Shown: positions 10,017 to 19,517 of the stretch, piece after piece | How positions within the stretch are numbered: the first letter of the stretch is position 1 | How the letters are laid out: each line of letters starts with the position of its first letter | Assembly (NCBI GenBank): GCA_027315245.1 | Contig: DAHUYK010000040.1 | Span: 1-36,426, forward strand | DNA: 36,426 nucleotides | Direction: 5' to 3' | From: Vulcanimicrobiota bacterium | GTDB lineage: Bacteria > Vulcanimicrobiota > Vulcanimicrobiia > Vulcanimicrobiales > Vulcanimicrobiaceae | Position numbers and translations under genes: made by a program | Notes under the pieces: model-generated | What the model saw: only the letters and a program-made list of their open reading frames with translations | Databases searched by the model: none | What the model was told of the DNA's origin: nothing

Positions 10017-11776
10017 TGTTTCGCAAACTGCTCATCGCAAATCGCGGCGAGATCGCGGTGCGCGTCATTCGCACGGCGCACGAGATGGGCATCGCATGCG
10101 TTGCCGTGTACTCGGAGGTGGATCGCGGCGCAACGCACGTGCGCATGGCCGACGAAGCGTATCTGCTCGGCGCCGCGCCGCCGTCCGAGAGCTACCTCAA
10201 TGGCGATCGCCTGATCGCGGTCGCCGCGCGCGCGAATGCCGAGGCGGTCCATCCCGGCTACGGCTTTCTGGCGGAGAACGCGTCGTTCGCGCGCAGCGTC
10301 ATCGGCGCTGGGCTGACGTGGATCGGCCCGCACCCCGACGCGATCGACGCCATGGGTGACAAGCTTCGCGCTCGCCGTGCTATGGAGAGCGCCGGCGTTC
10401 CGTTCGTTCCAGGAGGCACCGATGCACTCGCGGATGCGGCCGCGGCGCGAGACGCCGCACGCCGTTACGGATTGCCTCTCGCGCTCAAGGCTTCCGGCGG
10501 AGGCGGCGGCAAAGGGCTCAAGGTTGCGCACACGCTCGACGAGGTGGACGCGGCATTTTCGACGGCGTCGCGCGAAGCTCAGGCGTACTTCAAGAATCCG
10601 ACGCTCTATGCCGAACGTTATCTCGAGAATCCCAAGCACGTCGAGCTGCAGATTGTCGCCGACCGGCACGGGAACGTGCTGCACTTCGGCGAGCGCGACT
10701 GTTCGCTGCAGCGACGTCATCAGAAGATTTGGGAGGAGGCTCCCGCATGCGTTTGCGAGCGCGTGCGCGAGGGCATTCGCGAAGCGGGCGTTCGCGCGGC
10801 GCGCGCGATCGCATACGACTCCGTCGGAACGATCGAGTTCCTCGTAGCGAATGACGCATTCTATTTTCTGGAGATGAACACGCGCATCCAAGTCGAGCAC
10901 ACGGTTACCGAGATGGTGACGGGGTTCGACCTCGTGCGCGAGCAGATTCGCGTCGCCGCGGGCGAGGCACTCGGCTACGAACAGAGCAGCGTCGCACTAC
11001 GCGGCGCCGCTATCGAAGGCCGCGTCAACGCCGAGGATCCCGCGCAAGGATTCCGGCCGGCACCGGGAACCGTGCGAGCCTATCGTGAGCCGTCAGGGCC
11101 TGGGGTGCGCGTCGATTCCGCCGCGTTCCCCGGCTTCACGGTCGTCGGCGATTACGACTCGCTCATCGCCAAGCTCGTCGTGTGGGCGCCGACGCGCGCA
11201 GAGGCGATCGCACGGTTTGCGCGTGCGATCGACGAGTTCGAAGTCACCGGCGTTCCTACGACGCTCGCGATTCTGCGCGCGCTCTGCGACGAACCCTCCG
11301 TGAGAGACGCAAGCTACGGGACCGCAACCCTCGAGGAGTTCGCGAAGGCGTGGACACCGGCATCGCAGGAGGTCGCTCGACCGGGCGCCTCGGGCGCGCA
11401 GCACGTCTTCAGCGAAACCGTTGACGTCGAGGTCAACGAAAAGCTCTACCGCGTACGATTTCCGCACGGCGTCGCTGGGGGAAGCGGAGCGCGAAAGGCG
11501 CCGCGGGTTCCCAAAAGAGACGGCGCGAACGCCGCGTCCGGCGGCAACGAGATCCGCTCCCCGATGCACGGCATCGTCGTCGAGATCTCCGTCGCTCCCG
11601 GCGAATCCGTGGAACAGGGGCAGCTCGTTGCCGTCGTCGAGGCGATGAAGATGATGAACGAGATACGTGCCCACCGCGCGGGACGCGTTCGTGCGACGCA
11701 CGCCGCTGCGGGCGCGACCGTTGAGGGAAACGCGACGCTCGTCACCATGGACGAACGAGAGTCCGTCAGCGAGTGA
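10016..11776 (+). CDS. accA3/pccA-like: Acyl-CoA carboxylase alpha chain: biotin carboxylase + BCCP
   Basis: [53 protein letters not shown]-terminal biotinylation motif VEAMKMMNE. Confidence 0.95.
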   Translation: MFRKLLIANRGEIAVRVIRTAHEMGIACVAVYSEVDRGATHVRMADEAYLLGAAPPSESYLNGDRLIAVAARANAEAVHPGYGFLAENASFARSVIGAGLTWIGPHPDAIDAMGDKLRARRAMESAGVPFVPGGTDALADAAAARDAARRYGLPLALKASGGGGGKGLKVAHTLDEVDAAFSTASREAQAYFKNPTLYAERYLENPKHVELQIVADRHGNVLHFGERDCSLQRRHQKIWEEAPACVCERVREGIREAGVRAARAIAYDSVGTIEFLVANDAFYFLEMNTRIQVEHTVTEMVTGFDLVREQIRVAAGEALGYEQSSVALRGAAIEGRVNAEDPAQGFRPAPGTVRAYREPSGPGVRVDSAAFPGFTVVGDYDSLIAKLVVWAPTRAEAIARFARAIDEFEVTGVPTTLAILRALCDEPSVRDASYGTATLEEFAKAWTPASQEVARPGASGAQHVFSETVDVEVNEKLYRVRFPHGVAGGSGARKAPRVPKRDGANAASGGNEIRSPMHGIVVEISVAPGESVEQGQLVAVVEAMKMMNEIRAHRAGRVRATHAAAGATVEGNATLVTMDERESVSE

Positions 11777-11888
11777 GAATGATGCGATCGGCGATGAAGG
11801 CCGGCGGTCCCCAACTTCTACGCACCCAGTAGCCGTCGATCGCGACCCGCTGCGAGGCCTTCGTAGCGCCTCGCGGAACCAACCGGGC

Positions 11889-13487
11889 ATGGCAGAGAGA
11901 GCGCCGCGCGGCGCGCGCGAACGCAATGGATCGGGCATACCGCTGTGCGGCGCTTATGACGGCGTCGAAGGACCGCAGCACGATCTCGGCGCGCCCGGCG
12001 CCTATCCGTTTGCGCGCGGCATCCACCCGAGTATGTATCGCGACCGCCTCTGGACGATGCGGCAGTACGCGGGATTTGCGACGGCCGCGGAGTCAAACGA
12101 GCGCTATCGCTACCTCCTGGTGCAGGGCCAGACCGGCCTCTCCGTCGCATTCGACCTTCCCACGCAGCTCGGCTACGATTCCGATGCGCCGCAGGCACGC
12201 GGCGAGGTCGGTAAGGTCGGCGTCGCCATCGACTCGATCGAAGACATGGAGCAGCTTCTCGAAGGCATTCCTCTCGACCGGGTGACGATCTCCATGACGA
12301 TCAACGCGCCGGCGACGATTCTTTTCGCGTTGCTGCTCGCGGTCGCGCGCCGGCGCGGCACGCCGTTCTCGGCCCTCGGCGGCACGATTCAGAACGACGT
12401 CCTCAAAGAGTACGTCGCGCGCGGAACGTACATTTATCCGCCCAAGCCGTCGTTGCGCCTCGTGACGGACGCAATGGGCTACTGCGTCCGCGAGGTTCCG
12501 CAGTGGAATCCCATATCGATCTCCGGCTATCACATCCGCGAAGCGGGATCGACCGCCGTCGAAGAGATTGCGTTCACGCTCTCCAACGGCAAGGCGTACG
12601 TGCAGGCCGCGCGGGATGCAGGGATCGGCGTCGGAGCGATCGCGCCGCGCATCTCCTTCTTCTGGAACGCGCACAACGATCTGTTTGAAGAGGTCGCGAA
12701 GTTTCGGGCCGCGCGCTATCTCTGGGCGCACGTCGTTCGCGACGCGTTCGGGTGCAGCGATCCAGGCGCGCAGCGCATGCGCTTTCACGTACAGACCGGC
12801 GGATCGACGCTCACCGCGCAGGAGCCGGAGAACAACGTCGTCCGCGTGACGCTGCAGGCACTCGCGGCCGTACTCGGCGGCACGCAGTCGCTCCACACGA
12901 ACGGCAAGGACGAGGCGCTTGCGCTTCCGACGCAGGAGAGCGCGAAGGTCGCGCTGCGTACACAGCAGATCATCGCCTACGAAAGCGGCGTCACCGACGT
13001 CGCCGATCCGCTCGCCGGCTCCTACTACGTCGAATCGCTGACGAACGCCCTCATCGAACGTGCCGCTGCACTCATGGCCGAGGTCGACGCGCTTGGAGGC
13101 GCAGTTGCAGCCATCGAGAGCGGCTGGATGCAGCGCCGCATCGCCGATTCCGCATACGCCGCACAGCAGGCGGTGGAGCGAGGCGAGACCGCGGTCGTCG
13201 GTGTCAATCTCTTTGCGGAGCAATCTACTGCACCGCCGCCTCCGCTGCAGCGTATCGATGCGCGGGTCGAACGCGAGCAGGCTGAGCGCGTGCGCGCCTT
13301 TCGTGAGCGGCGCGACGGCCCTGCGATGCGCATCCGGCTCGAGGCGATACGGCGCGCAGCGGAAAGCGACACAAACCTTCTGCCTGTCTTCGTCGACGCG
13401 GTCGACGCGGGCGCGACGCTCGGCGAGATCTGCAACACGTTGCGCGACTCTTTCGGCACCTATCGCCCGGCCCATACTTTAGCATGA
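11889..13487 (+). CDS. mutA-like: Methylmalonyl-CoA mutase, catalytic (N-terminal TIM-barrel) subunit
   Basis: [90 protein letters not shown]; ends before any B12-binding domain; ATG at 11889 preferred. Confidence 0.94.
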   Translation: MAERAPRGARERNGSGIPLCGAYDGVEGPQHDLGAPGAYPFARGIHPSMYRDRLWTMRQYAGFATAAESNERYRYLLVQGQTGLSVAFDLPTQLGYDSDAPQARGEVGKVGVAIDSIEDMEQLLEGIPLDRVTISMTINAPATILFALLLAVARRRGTPFSALGGTIQNDVLKEYVARGTYIYPPKPSLRLVTDAMGYCVREVPQWNPISISGYHIREAGSTAVEEIAFTLSNGKAYVQAARDAGIGVGAIAPRISFFWNAHNDLFEEVAKFRAARYLWAHVVRDAFGCSDPGAQRMRFHVQTGGSTLTAQEPENNVVRVTLQALAAVLGGTQSLHTNGKDEALALPTQESAKVALRTQQIIAYESGVTDVADPLAGSYYVESLTNALIERAAALMAEVDALGGAVAAIESGWMQRRIADSAYAAQQAVERGETAVVGVNLFAEQSTAPPPPLQRIDARVEREQAERVRAFRERRDGPAMRIRLEAIRRAAESDTNLLPVFVDAVDAGATLGEICNTLRDSFGTYRPAHTLA

Positions 13488-13903
13488 GGGAATCGTGGCC
13501 CCTCGACCACGTCGCGATCGTCGTCGCGGATTTGGAGCGCAGCGTTGCGCTCTACACCGAGCAACTCCGATTCGCGCAACTCTATCGCGAGACGATCGCC
13601 GACCAAGGCGTCGAAGCCGTCGGCTTGAAAGCCGGCGACTCCGTCATCGAGCTGCTTCGCCCGCTCGACGATGCATCACCGGTCGCGCGTTATCGCGGCG
13701 GCGCCGCGTCGAAGCTGCACCACGTCGCATTTCGCGTTGAAGACATCGAGACGACGCTAGCGCAACTGAAGGCTGACGGCATACGCCTGATCGACGAGAA
13801 GCCGCGCAGTGGAGCACACGGCAATCGCGTCGCCTTCCTGCACCCTTCTTCGACAGAGGGCGTGCTCATCGAGCTTTGCGAGCCTCTTGAACCGCCGCGG
13901 TAG
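13484..13903 (+). CDS. mce: Methylmalonyl-CoA epimerase (VOC family)
   Basis: [22 protein letters not shown]…[60 protein letters not shown] overlap with the mutase. Confidence 0.93.
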   Translation: MRESWPLDHVAIVVADLERSVALYTEQLRFAQLYRETIADQGVEAVGLKAGDSVIELLRPLDDASPVARYRGGAASKLHHVAFRVEDIETTLAQLKADGIRLIDEKPRSGAHGNRVAFLHPSSTEGVLIELCEPLEPPR

Positions 13904-13949
13904 GCGGCTCCCTCGACTTCGGCGCTGCGCGCCTACGCTCGGGATGACA
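13900..13949. repeat. REP-like palindromic repeat, copy A (GTAGGCG…CGCCTACGCTCGGGATGACA)
   Basis: 7-bp arms GTAGGCG 13900-13906 / CGCCTAC 13930-13936; CCTACGCTCGGGATGACA is identical to 18813-18830. Confidence 0.65.
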
Positions 13950-13962
13950 ACGCTGACGTTCG

Positions 13963-14853
13963 CTAGCGTATGGAGCGGACGGTGCGCTGCACGAAGACCG
14001 GGCGAAACGCGAAGCGTTCCATCGTCGCTTTCGTCGGCACGCGAACGCGGTCTGCCAAACGCAGCATTCGCAAGAACTTGATGTGCCACCACGTGACGTC
14101 GATCTCGAACCACGCCATACCGTGACGGGCCGAGAAGGGGAATGCATGATGGTTGTTGTGCCAGCCTTCTCCGAACGACACGAGCGCTACCCACCACGAG
14201 TTCGTCGAACGGTCGCTCGTTTTGAAGGTGCGATAGCCAGCCCAATGCGATGCGCTGTTCACGAACCACGTCGTGTGGTAGGTGAAGATGAGGCGTGCGA
14301 AGATGCCCCACACGACCCACGGCCACCCGCCGATGGAAAATAGGATGAGCGCCAGGCCGACTTGGAGCGGAACCGCCAAGTACGAGAGCGCTCGATAGTA
14401 TGGGTCCCGCACGAGGTCGGGGCAGTGGCGCGCGCGCTCCAACGCTGACGGAACGTAGCGGTTCTTGAAGAGCAGCCACTTCATGTGCGCCCAGGTGAAT
14501 CCGCGGCGCGTCGTATGCGGGTCGCCCTCGTGATCGGAGTGCGCATGATGCACGCGATGCGTCGCGACCCATTCGATGGGTGCGCCTTGCATCGCCAGTA
14601 CACCCAGCGTTGCCACGACGTACTCTAAGCCCCAACGCAGACGAAGGCTGCGATGCGTGAGCGTCCTGTGGTATCCCAGCGTCACGCCGATCGCCCCGGT
14701 AACGTATGCGAGCCCCGCAGCGACCGCGAGTGCAGACCATGAGAAGAACGCCGGCCAAAACACGGCGAGCGCACAGACGTGAATGGCTGCAAGAGCCACG
14801 CCGTTTGTCCAGTTCGGGCGACGGGGCCAGAGTCTACGTTTTATGAGTTGCAT
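13963..14853 (-). CDS. Fatty-acid (acyl-CoA delta-9 type) desaturase
   Basis: Histidine boxes HRTLTHRSL, HRVHHAHSD, HNNHHAF; multiple transmembrane segments. Confidence 0.92.
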   Translation of the reverse strand: MQLIKRRLWPRRPNWTNGVALAAIHVCALAVFWPAFFSWSALAVAAGLAYVTGAIGVTLGYHRTLTHRSLRLRWGLEYVVATLGVLAMQGAPIEWVATHRVHHAHSDHEGDPHTTRRGFTWAHMKWLLFKNRYVPSALERARHCPDLVRDPYYRALSYLAVPLQVGLALILFSIGGWPWVVWGIFARLIFTYHTTWFVNSASHWAGYRTFKTSDRSTNSWWVALVSFGEGWHNNHHAFPFSARHGMAWFEIDVTWWHIKFLRMLRLADRVRVPTKATMERFAFRPVFVQRTVRSIR

Positions 14854-14880
14854 CGGATACTACTGTGTATTCCCCACGGA

Positions 14881-14910
14881 GGCGGCCTCTCCGCCTTGGA
14901 GTACCAAGGC
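14881..14910. terminator. Overlapping hairpins just 3' of the DUF4127 gene
   Basis: GCCTTGG-AGTA-CCAAGGC (14893-14910) and GGCGG-CCTCT-CCGCC (14881-14895); no T-tract. Confidence 0.4.
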
Positions 14911-14912
14911 TC

Positions 14913-16481
14913 CTAGAAGTTCGGAGCGAGCCCAACCTCGATCTTTGTCTCGAACGTTCGATCCCAGGGCAGCGCAATCGTCATTGCCGCGATATGATAC
15001 CCCGGGTAGAGCTCCGTAAGGATCGCTTGCGCGTCGGCCCAAAGGAGCGAGCGGTTCTCCTCTCCGACGACCGCGGCATCTGCCGGCAGCAAGATCATGT
15101 GGTCGATGCCGCGCGCCGTGAGTTGCGCGTCGAGCAGCGGGCGCACTTCATCGTGAAAGGCGTAGTCGTCGACGAAGCGCATGAAGGTGAACTCCCGATG
15201 GGCGATGCCGTCGTACGTTCCCGTTCGGCGTCCGGCTCCTGCCGCGATCGCTTCGGCGAGTGCGGTTCCCACCGTATTCGCGTTCGTGTTCCAGGAAGCG
15301 TACGCGTCGAGCTCTGATGCGATGCCGTCGGCGAGGATGCGCCGTGCAAAGGCTCCTTGCTCGGCGTAACCCGGATTGCCGCCGCCGGCGAGATAGCTGA
15401 GGTCGGCAAGCGCAACCGAACGTCCCTGTACGAGCGCCTTGCGCATTGCTGCCACGAAAGCATCGTCCTGTTCAGGCGTCGTTCCCGGGACGCGCACGAA
15501 GAGCGCGATCTGCGGATCGGCCTCGTCTTGCACGCCGCCGCAGAGCGTGATGAGGTGTCCGATCGCAACGGAGATGGGGCCGTACTCAAGCGGATCCTGC
15601 GCCAGCGCACCCTCCGGCGTGGAGTACTCGACGGAGACCCGCGGCGTCCACGAGGCGCGTCGTGCGAGAGCGTGGGCGACGAGCGCCATGCCGAGTTCGT
15701 CTGCGCCGGGCTCGATCGTGGCGCGGGACGCGACGCCGAGGCGAATGATATCGTTCTCGAGCACGATGCGATCCGGCACGTCGATGCCGACGGGGCCCGC
15801 GTCGTCTTGCCCGAGGACGAGCCGGTCGAGCGTCGTCGCAGCGCCCGTAACGAGGAGACGGTCGACAGCGAGGTCGCGCGCCCGCGTGGCGATATACGCG
15901 TCGAACGCCGGCCCCGCGAGCGCACGCAGATTCGCCGCCAAAGCTTCCTCGCTTGGCAACAGAGGATCGTGCAGCTTCGCGTATTCCCACAGATACTGCC
16001 AGATGGGACCGGCGGCAAAGTAACCGTTGCCCGGCCCTATCGCGGGAACGCCGGTGGGCGCCAAACGCATGACGGTGCCGAAGACCGCGATCCAGCTGCG
16101 CGGGTGCGATGCTCGCAGTTGCCCGAGCTCGTGAAGGCGGAAGTACGCGTCGGCATAGGTCGTGCCGGGAACGCGTGACGCGAGCAGGCCGCCGTAGGCG
16201 AGCATATCGCTCGAGATGACGTACGCGGCTGCATCCTGCGGCGCTTGCGCATTGAGCCAGCGGATGAGATCGTCAGGAGAGCCCGGCTGCAGGTAGTGAC
16301 CGAGCATCGCTGCGGGCGGCGTCACCACACGGCGTCCCGCGATGCGTCCCAGGAGCACGGGCAACTGGTACGTGACCGGACGGTCATCGAGCGGAACGAA
16401 GACGATCGGTGCGGGGGCCGCCGCAAAGGCACGTACGGGAAGGAGCGCCGCGAGCACGAGCAGCGCTCCGAATGCCCTCAC
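14913..16481 (-). CDS. DUF4127 family exported protein
   Basis: Signal-type N-terminus VVRAFGALLVLAALLPVRAFA then PAPIVFVPLDDRPVTYQLPVLLGRIAGRRVVTPP; VISSDMLAYGGLLASR; GTG start at 16481 overlapping the murQ stop. Confidence 0.85.
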   Translation of the reverse strand: MRAFGALLVLAALLPVRAFAAAPAPIVFVPLDDRPVTYQLPVLLGRIAGRRVVTPPAAMLGHYLQPGSPDDLIRWLNAQAPQDAAAYVISSDMLAYGGLLASRVPGTTYADAYFRLHELGQLRASHPRSWIAVFGTVMRLAPTGVPAIGPGNGYFAAGPIWQYLWEYAKLHDPLLPSEEALAANLRALAGPAFDAYIATRARDLAVDRLLVTGAATTLDRLVLGQDDAGPVGIDVPDRIVLENDIIRLGVASRATIEPGADELGMALVAHALARRASWTPRVSVEYSTPEGALAQDPLEYGPISVAIGHLITLCGGVQDEADPQIALFVRVPGTTPEQDDAFVAAMRKALVQGRSVALADLSYLAGGGNPGYAEQGAFARRILADGIASELDAYASWNTNANTVGTALAEAIAAGAGRRTGTYDGIAHREFTFMRFVDDYAFHDEVRPLLDAQLTARGIDHMILLPADAAVVGEENRSLLWADAQAILTELYPGYHIAAMTIALPWDRTFETKIEVGLAPNF

Positions 16482-17365
16482 GACTCGAGGACCCGGCGTA
16501 ATCGGCCTTGTGCCAGCTCGAGCAGCACGCGCGCAGCCGGCGCGCTGCACTCGCGACGTGCCATGACGATCGCGACCTTGACGCTGCCTTCGGCCGATTC
16601 GAGCAACGCTGCGGCTTGCAGCGCGTTGACGCCTGCAACGCGTTCGACGATGCGCCGCGCGCGCGCATGCAGCTTTTCGTTCGTCGCGACGAGGTCGACC
16701 ATGAGATTTTCGTAGACCTTTGCGCGCAGCACCATCACGGCAGTCGAGATGGTGTTGAGCACGATCTTCTGCGCCGTGCCGGCGCGCATACGCGTCGAAC
16801 CGGCGATCGGCTCTGCGCCGGTGCACACGGCGATCGTGCGTTCGGCGGCGTCGGCCAGTGGGCTCGGGACCGTGTTCACGATCGCGGCCGTGAAGCATCC
16901 CTTCGCGCGCGCCGCCCGTAGTGCAGCGACGACGAAGGGGGTGCCTCCGCTCGCTGAAAGGCCGATGACAGCGTCCGCGGGCTCGACGTGGAGCATGGCG
17001 TCGATCCCGGAGCGCGCATCGTCCTCTGCGCCTTCGACTGCTCGCAAGAGTGCAGTCGTTCCCCCCGCAACGTGCGCGCAGACGAGGCCGGGCTCCGTTC
17101 CGAACGTCGGTGGCATCTCCGCGGCGTCGAGCATCGCGAGGCGGCCGCTCGTACCGGCTCCGACGTAATGCAGGCGCCCGCCGCGTTCGAGCGCGGTGAC
17201 GACGCCGTCGACGACGCCGGCAATCGCACGGCGCTGGGCGAGCACGACGTCGGCGACGTCGCGTTGCGCAAGCACGAGCCGCTCGACGAGCGCATCGCTC
17301 GCGAGCCGGTCGAGGTCGGCGCCAGCCTGCGTCATCGTCTCGGTCTCGGGCAGATCGCCGCTCAC
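16478..17365 (-). CDS. murQ: N-acetylmuramic acid 6-phosphate etherase
   Basis: LHYVGAGTSGRLAMLDAAEMPPTFGTEPGLV, GLSASGGTPFVVAALRAA, AEPIAGSTRMRAGTAQKIVLNTISTAVMV; GTG start at 17365, much shorter than the ORF track. Confidence 0.95.
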   Translation of the reverse strand: MSGDLPETETMTQAGADLDRLASDALVERLVLAQRDVADVVLAQRRAIAGVVDGVVTALERGGRLHYVGAGTSGRLAMLDAAEMPPTFGTEPGLVCAHVAGGTTALLRAVEGAEDDARSGIDAMLHVEPADAVIGLSASGGTPFVVAALRAARAKGCFTAAIVNTVPSPLADAAERTIAVCTGAEPIAGSTRMRAGTAQKIVLNTISTAVMVLRAKVYENLMVDLVATNEKLHARARRIVERVAGVNALQAAALLESAEGSVKVAIVMARRECSAPAARVLLELAQGRLRRVLES

Positions 17366-18504
17366 GACGCGCCGCCGCATTCGCGCTCGACGCGTTCGAG
17401 CAGCGTGCGCAGGTCGTGCGGTGCGATGGCACCGAGCACGGCGCTGCTCCGGGCACCGGTGGCGGCGCGTACGTTCGCGGGGCGACCGCGAAGCGTCTCG
17501 TATCCGAGCACGGCAAATGCCAAAGCCTCTTTCGCGTCGGCCCGAATGCCCATCACGTCCGAGCGTTCGACGCGCGCCCGCGGAAGCCGTGCGCGCAAGC
17601 GCGCGAGGAGTTCGGGATTGAACGCGCCGCCTCCGGAGACGATGACGAACGCCTCCTCGAAACCGGCAACGCGCAGGGCATCGGCAATCGTGGCTACGGT
17701 CAGCTCCGTGAGCGTCGCCGCGGCGTCTTCGAGCGAGAGCCGCGCGAGGTCTCCGTGCGCCTCGATGAAGTGCATTCCGTAGCGCTCGCGACCCGTCGTC
17801 TTCGGCGGCGGCTGGGCGAAGTACGGATCGCGCAGCATCGCTGTCAGCAGTCCGCTGTGGACGCTCCCGCGGGCGGCAAGGCTTCCCTCTGCATCGAAGT
17901 GCATGGCGCCGCCGGTGCGGTCGCGGACGAGCGCGTCGAGGAGCATGTTGCCCGGTCCGGTATCGAATGCAACCGGCGAGGCACCAGCTGCCAGGAGCGT
18001 CACGTTCGCGATACCGCCCACGTTGAGCGCGACGCGGTCCTCGCCGGAATCTGCGAGGAGGAGCGCGTCGACATAGGGCACGAGCGGCGCGCCGTGGCCG
18101 CCGGCCGCAGAGTCCGCGGAGCGAAAGTCGTAGCAGACGGTCGCACCGACGGCTTCGCGGATGACGAACGCATCGCCGATTTGTAGCGTGACGTGTGCGG
18201 CACCATCGTGGAAAAGCGTCTGTCCGTGCGAGGCGACGTAGTCGACCCGCTCTCCGGCGAGCGTCGCGACTGCGGCGGCGGCGAAGGCCACCCCCACTTG
18301 GTGGTGCAGGCGCGCGCACTGCGCAACCGTACCGGCGTTGGGTGGCAGCGCGGCGCGCAGTGCCGCTTCGAGCTGCGGATCGAGTGCATGCGTCGTAAAG
18401 CGTAGGACATCGAGAGCGTACGACGAGCCCCGTGGACGAACGTCTACGAGCGCAGCGTCGATGCCGTCGAGCGACGTGCCGCTCATCAATCCAAGTGCGA
18501 TCAT
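17362..18504 (-). CDS. anmK: Anhydro-N-acetylmuramic acid kinase
   Basis: MIALGLMSGTSLDGIDAALVD, SHGQTLFHDG, LNVGGIANVT, FDTGPGNMLLDALV, VSGGGAFNPELLARLRARLP; Met at 18504. Confidence 0.95.
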   Translation of the reverse strand: MIALGLMSGTSLDGIDAALVDVRPRGSSYALDVLRFTTHALDPQLEAALRAALPPNAGTVAQCARLHHQVGVAFAAAAVATLAGERVDYVASHGQTLFHDGAAHVTLQIGDAFVIREAVGATVCYDFRSADSAAGGHGAPLVPYVDALLLADSGEDRVALNVGGIANVTLLAAGASPVAFDTGPGNMLLDALVRDRTGGAMHFDAEGSLAARGSVHSGLLTAMLRDPYFAQPPPKTTGRERYGMHFIEAHGDLARLSLEDAAATLTELTVATIADALRVAGFEEAFVIVSGGGAFNPELLARLRARLPRARVERSDVMGIRADAKEALAFAVLGYETLRGRPANVRAATGARSSAVLGAIAPHDLRTLLERVERECGGAS

Positions 18505-19517
18505 CGCTCCACCGCTTCGACGCACGCATCGTAAAAGGCCGCGCGCAAATCGCGAACGTCTCTGCGCCCGAAGTACACGGCGTTCGTGAGCAGCACGCCC
18601 TGCAGGTCGCGCGAAGGATCCGCCCACACGCACGTTCCAACGAAACCGGTGTGTCCGAAGCTCTCCATCGAAAATGCGCGCCCGCAAGAGTTCTCGTCGT
18701 TCGTTTTCAGTGCCCAGCCCAAACCGCGACGGAGCACCGGGTCGTACGCCTGCTCGGAGACTGCGGCCCATACGATCTCTCGCGGCAGCGCGATGTGCCG
18801 GCCGCTTCGCTCCCTACGCTCGGGATGACAGAGCGCAAGATACACGCCGGTGAGCGCGGCCACGTCGGCAGCGGTGCCGAAGAGACCGGCGTGGCCGGCA
18901 ACGCCGCCCATAAGGTACGCCTTCTCGTCGTGCACGACGCCTTGCACGCGCCCGCGCCATTCGTCGTGCTCGGTGGCCGGAATAGCGGCACGCTCGCTCT
19001 GCCGAGGACGGAATCCCAGCGTCGGGCGTCCGAAGCACTCGTCCGCGAGCTGCGCGAGCGAACGCCGGTGCAGCCGTTCGAGGAGCATGCCGATGAAGAT
19101 GAAACCGAGGTCGCTGTAGAGGACACGCTCGCCTGGAGCAGCCACGAGCGGCTCGTGCTCGACGAATCGTTCGATGTTTCTATCGAGCAACAGCCGGTAG
19201 TCGGCGCCTGAGTTCATACCGGACGTATGGGCAAGCAGCATTCGCGGTGTGATGTCACGCTCCAGCGCGCCGTCGAGCGAGACGAGCCCGCGCCCGACGT
19301 CGCCGAGAAGCACCGTCGCGATAAAGAGCTTCGTGAGCGACGCAAGGTCGAAGCGCGTGTCGACGAAGACCGGCTTGCCAAGCGCATCGTCCCGCGTGGA
19401 GCCGTACGCGCGCTCGAAGAGGAGCCTTCCCTTGTGTTCGACGCGCGCGACCGCTGCCGTGAAGGCGCTCCCCTGCGCCGACGCAAGCAGCGCATCGACC
19501 GCATCGAACCGGCTCAC
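18501..19517 (-). CDS. Beta-lactamase/penicillin-binding-fold serine hydrolase (AmpC/YbbE-like)
   Basis: SxxK motif DLASLTKLFIA, LLAHTSGM, YSDLGFIFIGMLLE; no obvious signal peptide; GTG start overlapping the nagZ stop. Confidence 0.88.
   Translation of the reverse strand: MSRFDAVDALLASAQGSAFTAAVARVEHKGRLLFERAYGSTRDDALGKPVFVDTRFDLASLTKLFIATVLLGDVGRGLVSLDGALERDITPRMLLAHTSGMNSGADYRLLLDRNIERFVEHEPLVAAPGERVLYSDLGFIFIGMLLERLHRRSLAQLADECFGRPTLGFRPRQSERAAIPATEHDEWRGRVQGVVHDEKAYLMGGVAGHAGLFGTAADVAALTGVYLALCHPERRERSGRHIALPREIVWAAVSEQAYDPVLRRGLGWALKTNDENSCGRAFSMESFGHTGFVGTCVWADPSRDLQGVLLTNAVYFGRRDVRDLRAAFYDACVEAVER
18805..18830. repeat. REP-like repeat, copy B, inside the serine hydrolase CDS (encodes CHPERRERS)
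   Basis: CTTCG…CCTACGCTCGGGATGACA; 18-nt identity with copy A. Confidence 0.6.

Noticed and set aside
9764-10900. 378-aa minus-strand ORF
   Set aside because: Antisense to biotin carboxylase; no recognisable motifs
11776-11889. Possible cobalamin riboswitch before the mutase gene
   Set aside because: Gap is only about 112 nt and no B12-box-like sequence was recognised
12093-13475. 460-aa minus-strand ORF
   Set aside because: Antisense shadow of methylmalonyl-CoA mutase; Arg-rich low-complexity composition
16482-17516. Upstream extension of the 867-aa ORF containing DUF4127
   Set aside because: Out-of-phase reading of murQ; signal peptide and DUF4127 homology start at 16481
17366-18640. 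Upstream extension of the 720-aa ORF containing MurQ
   Set aside because: Arg/Ala-rich frame antiphase to anmK; MurQ homology begins at the GTG at 17365
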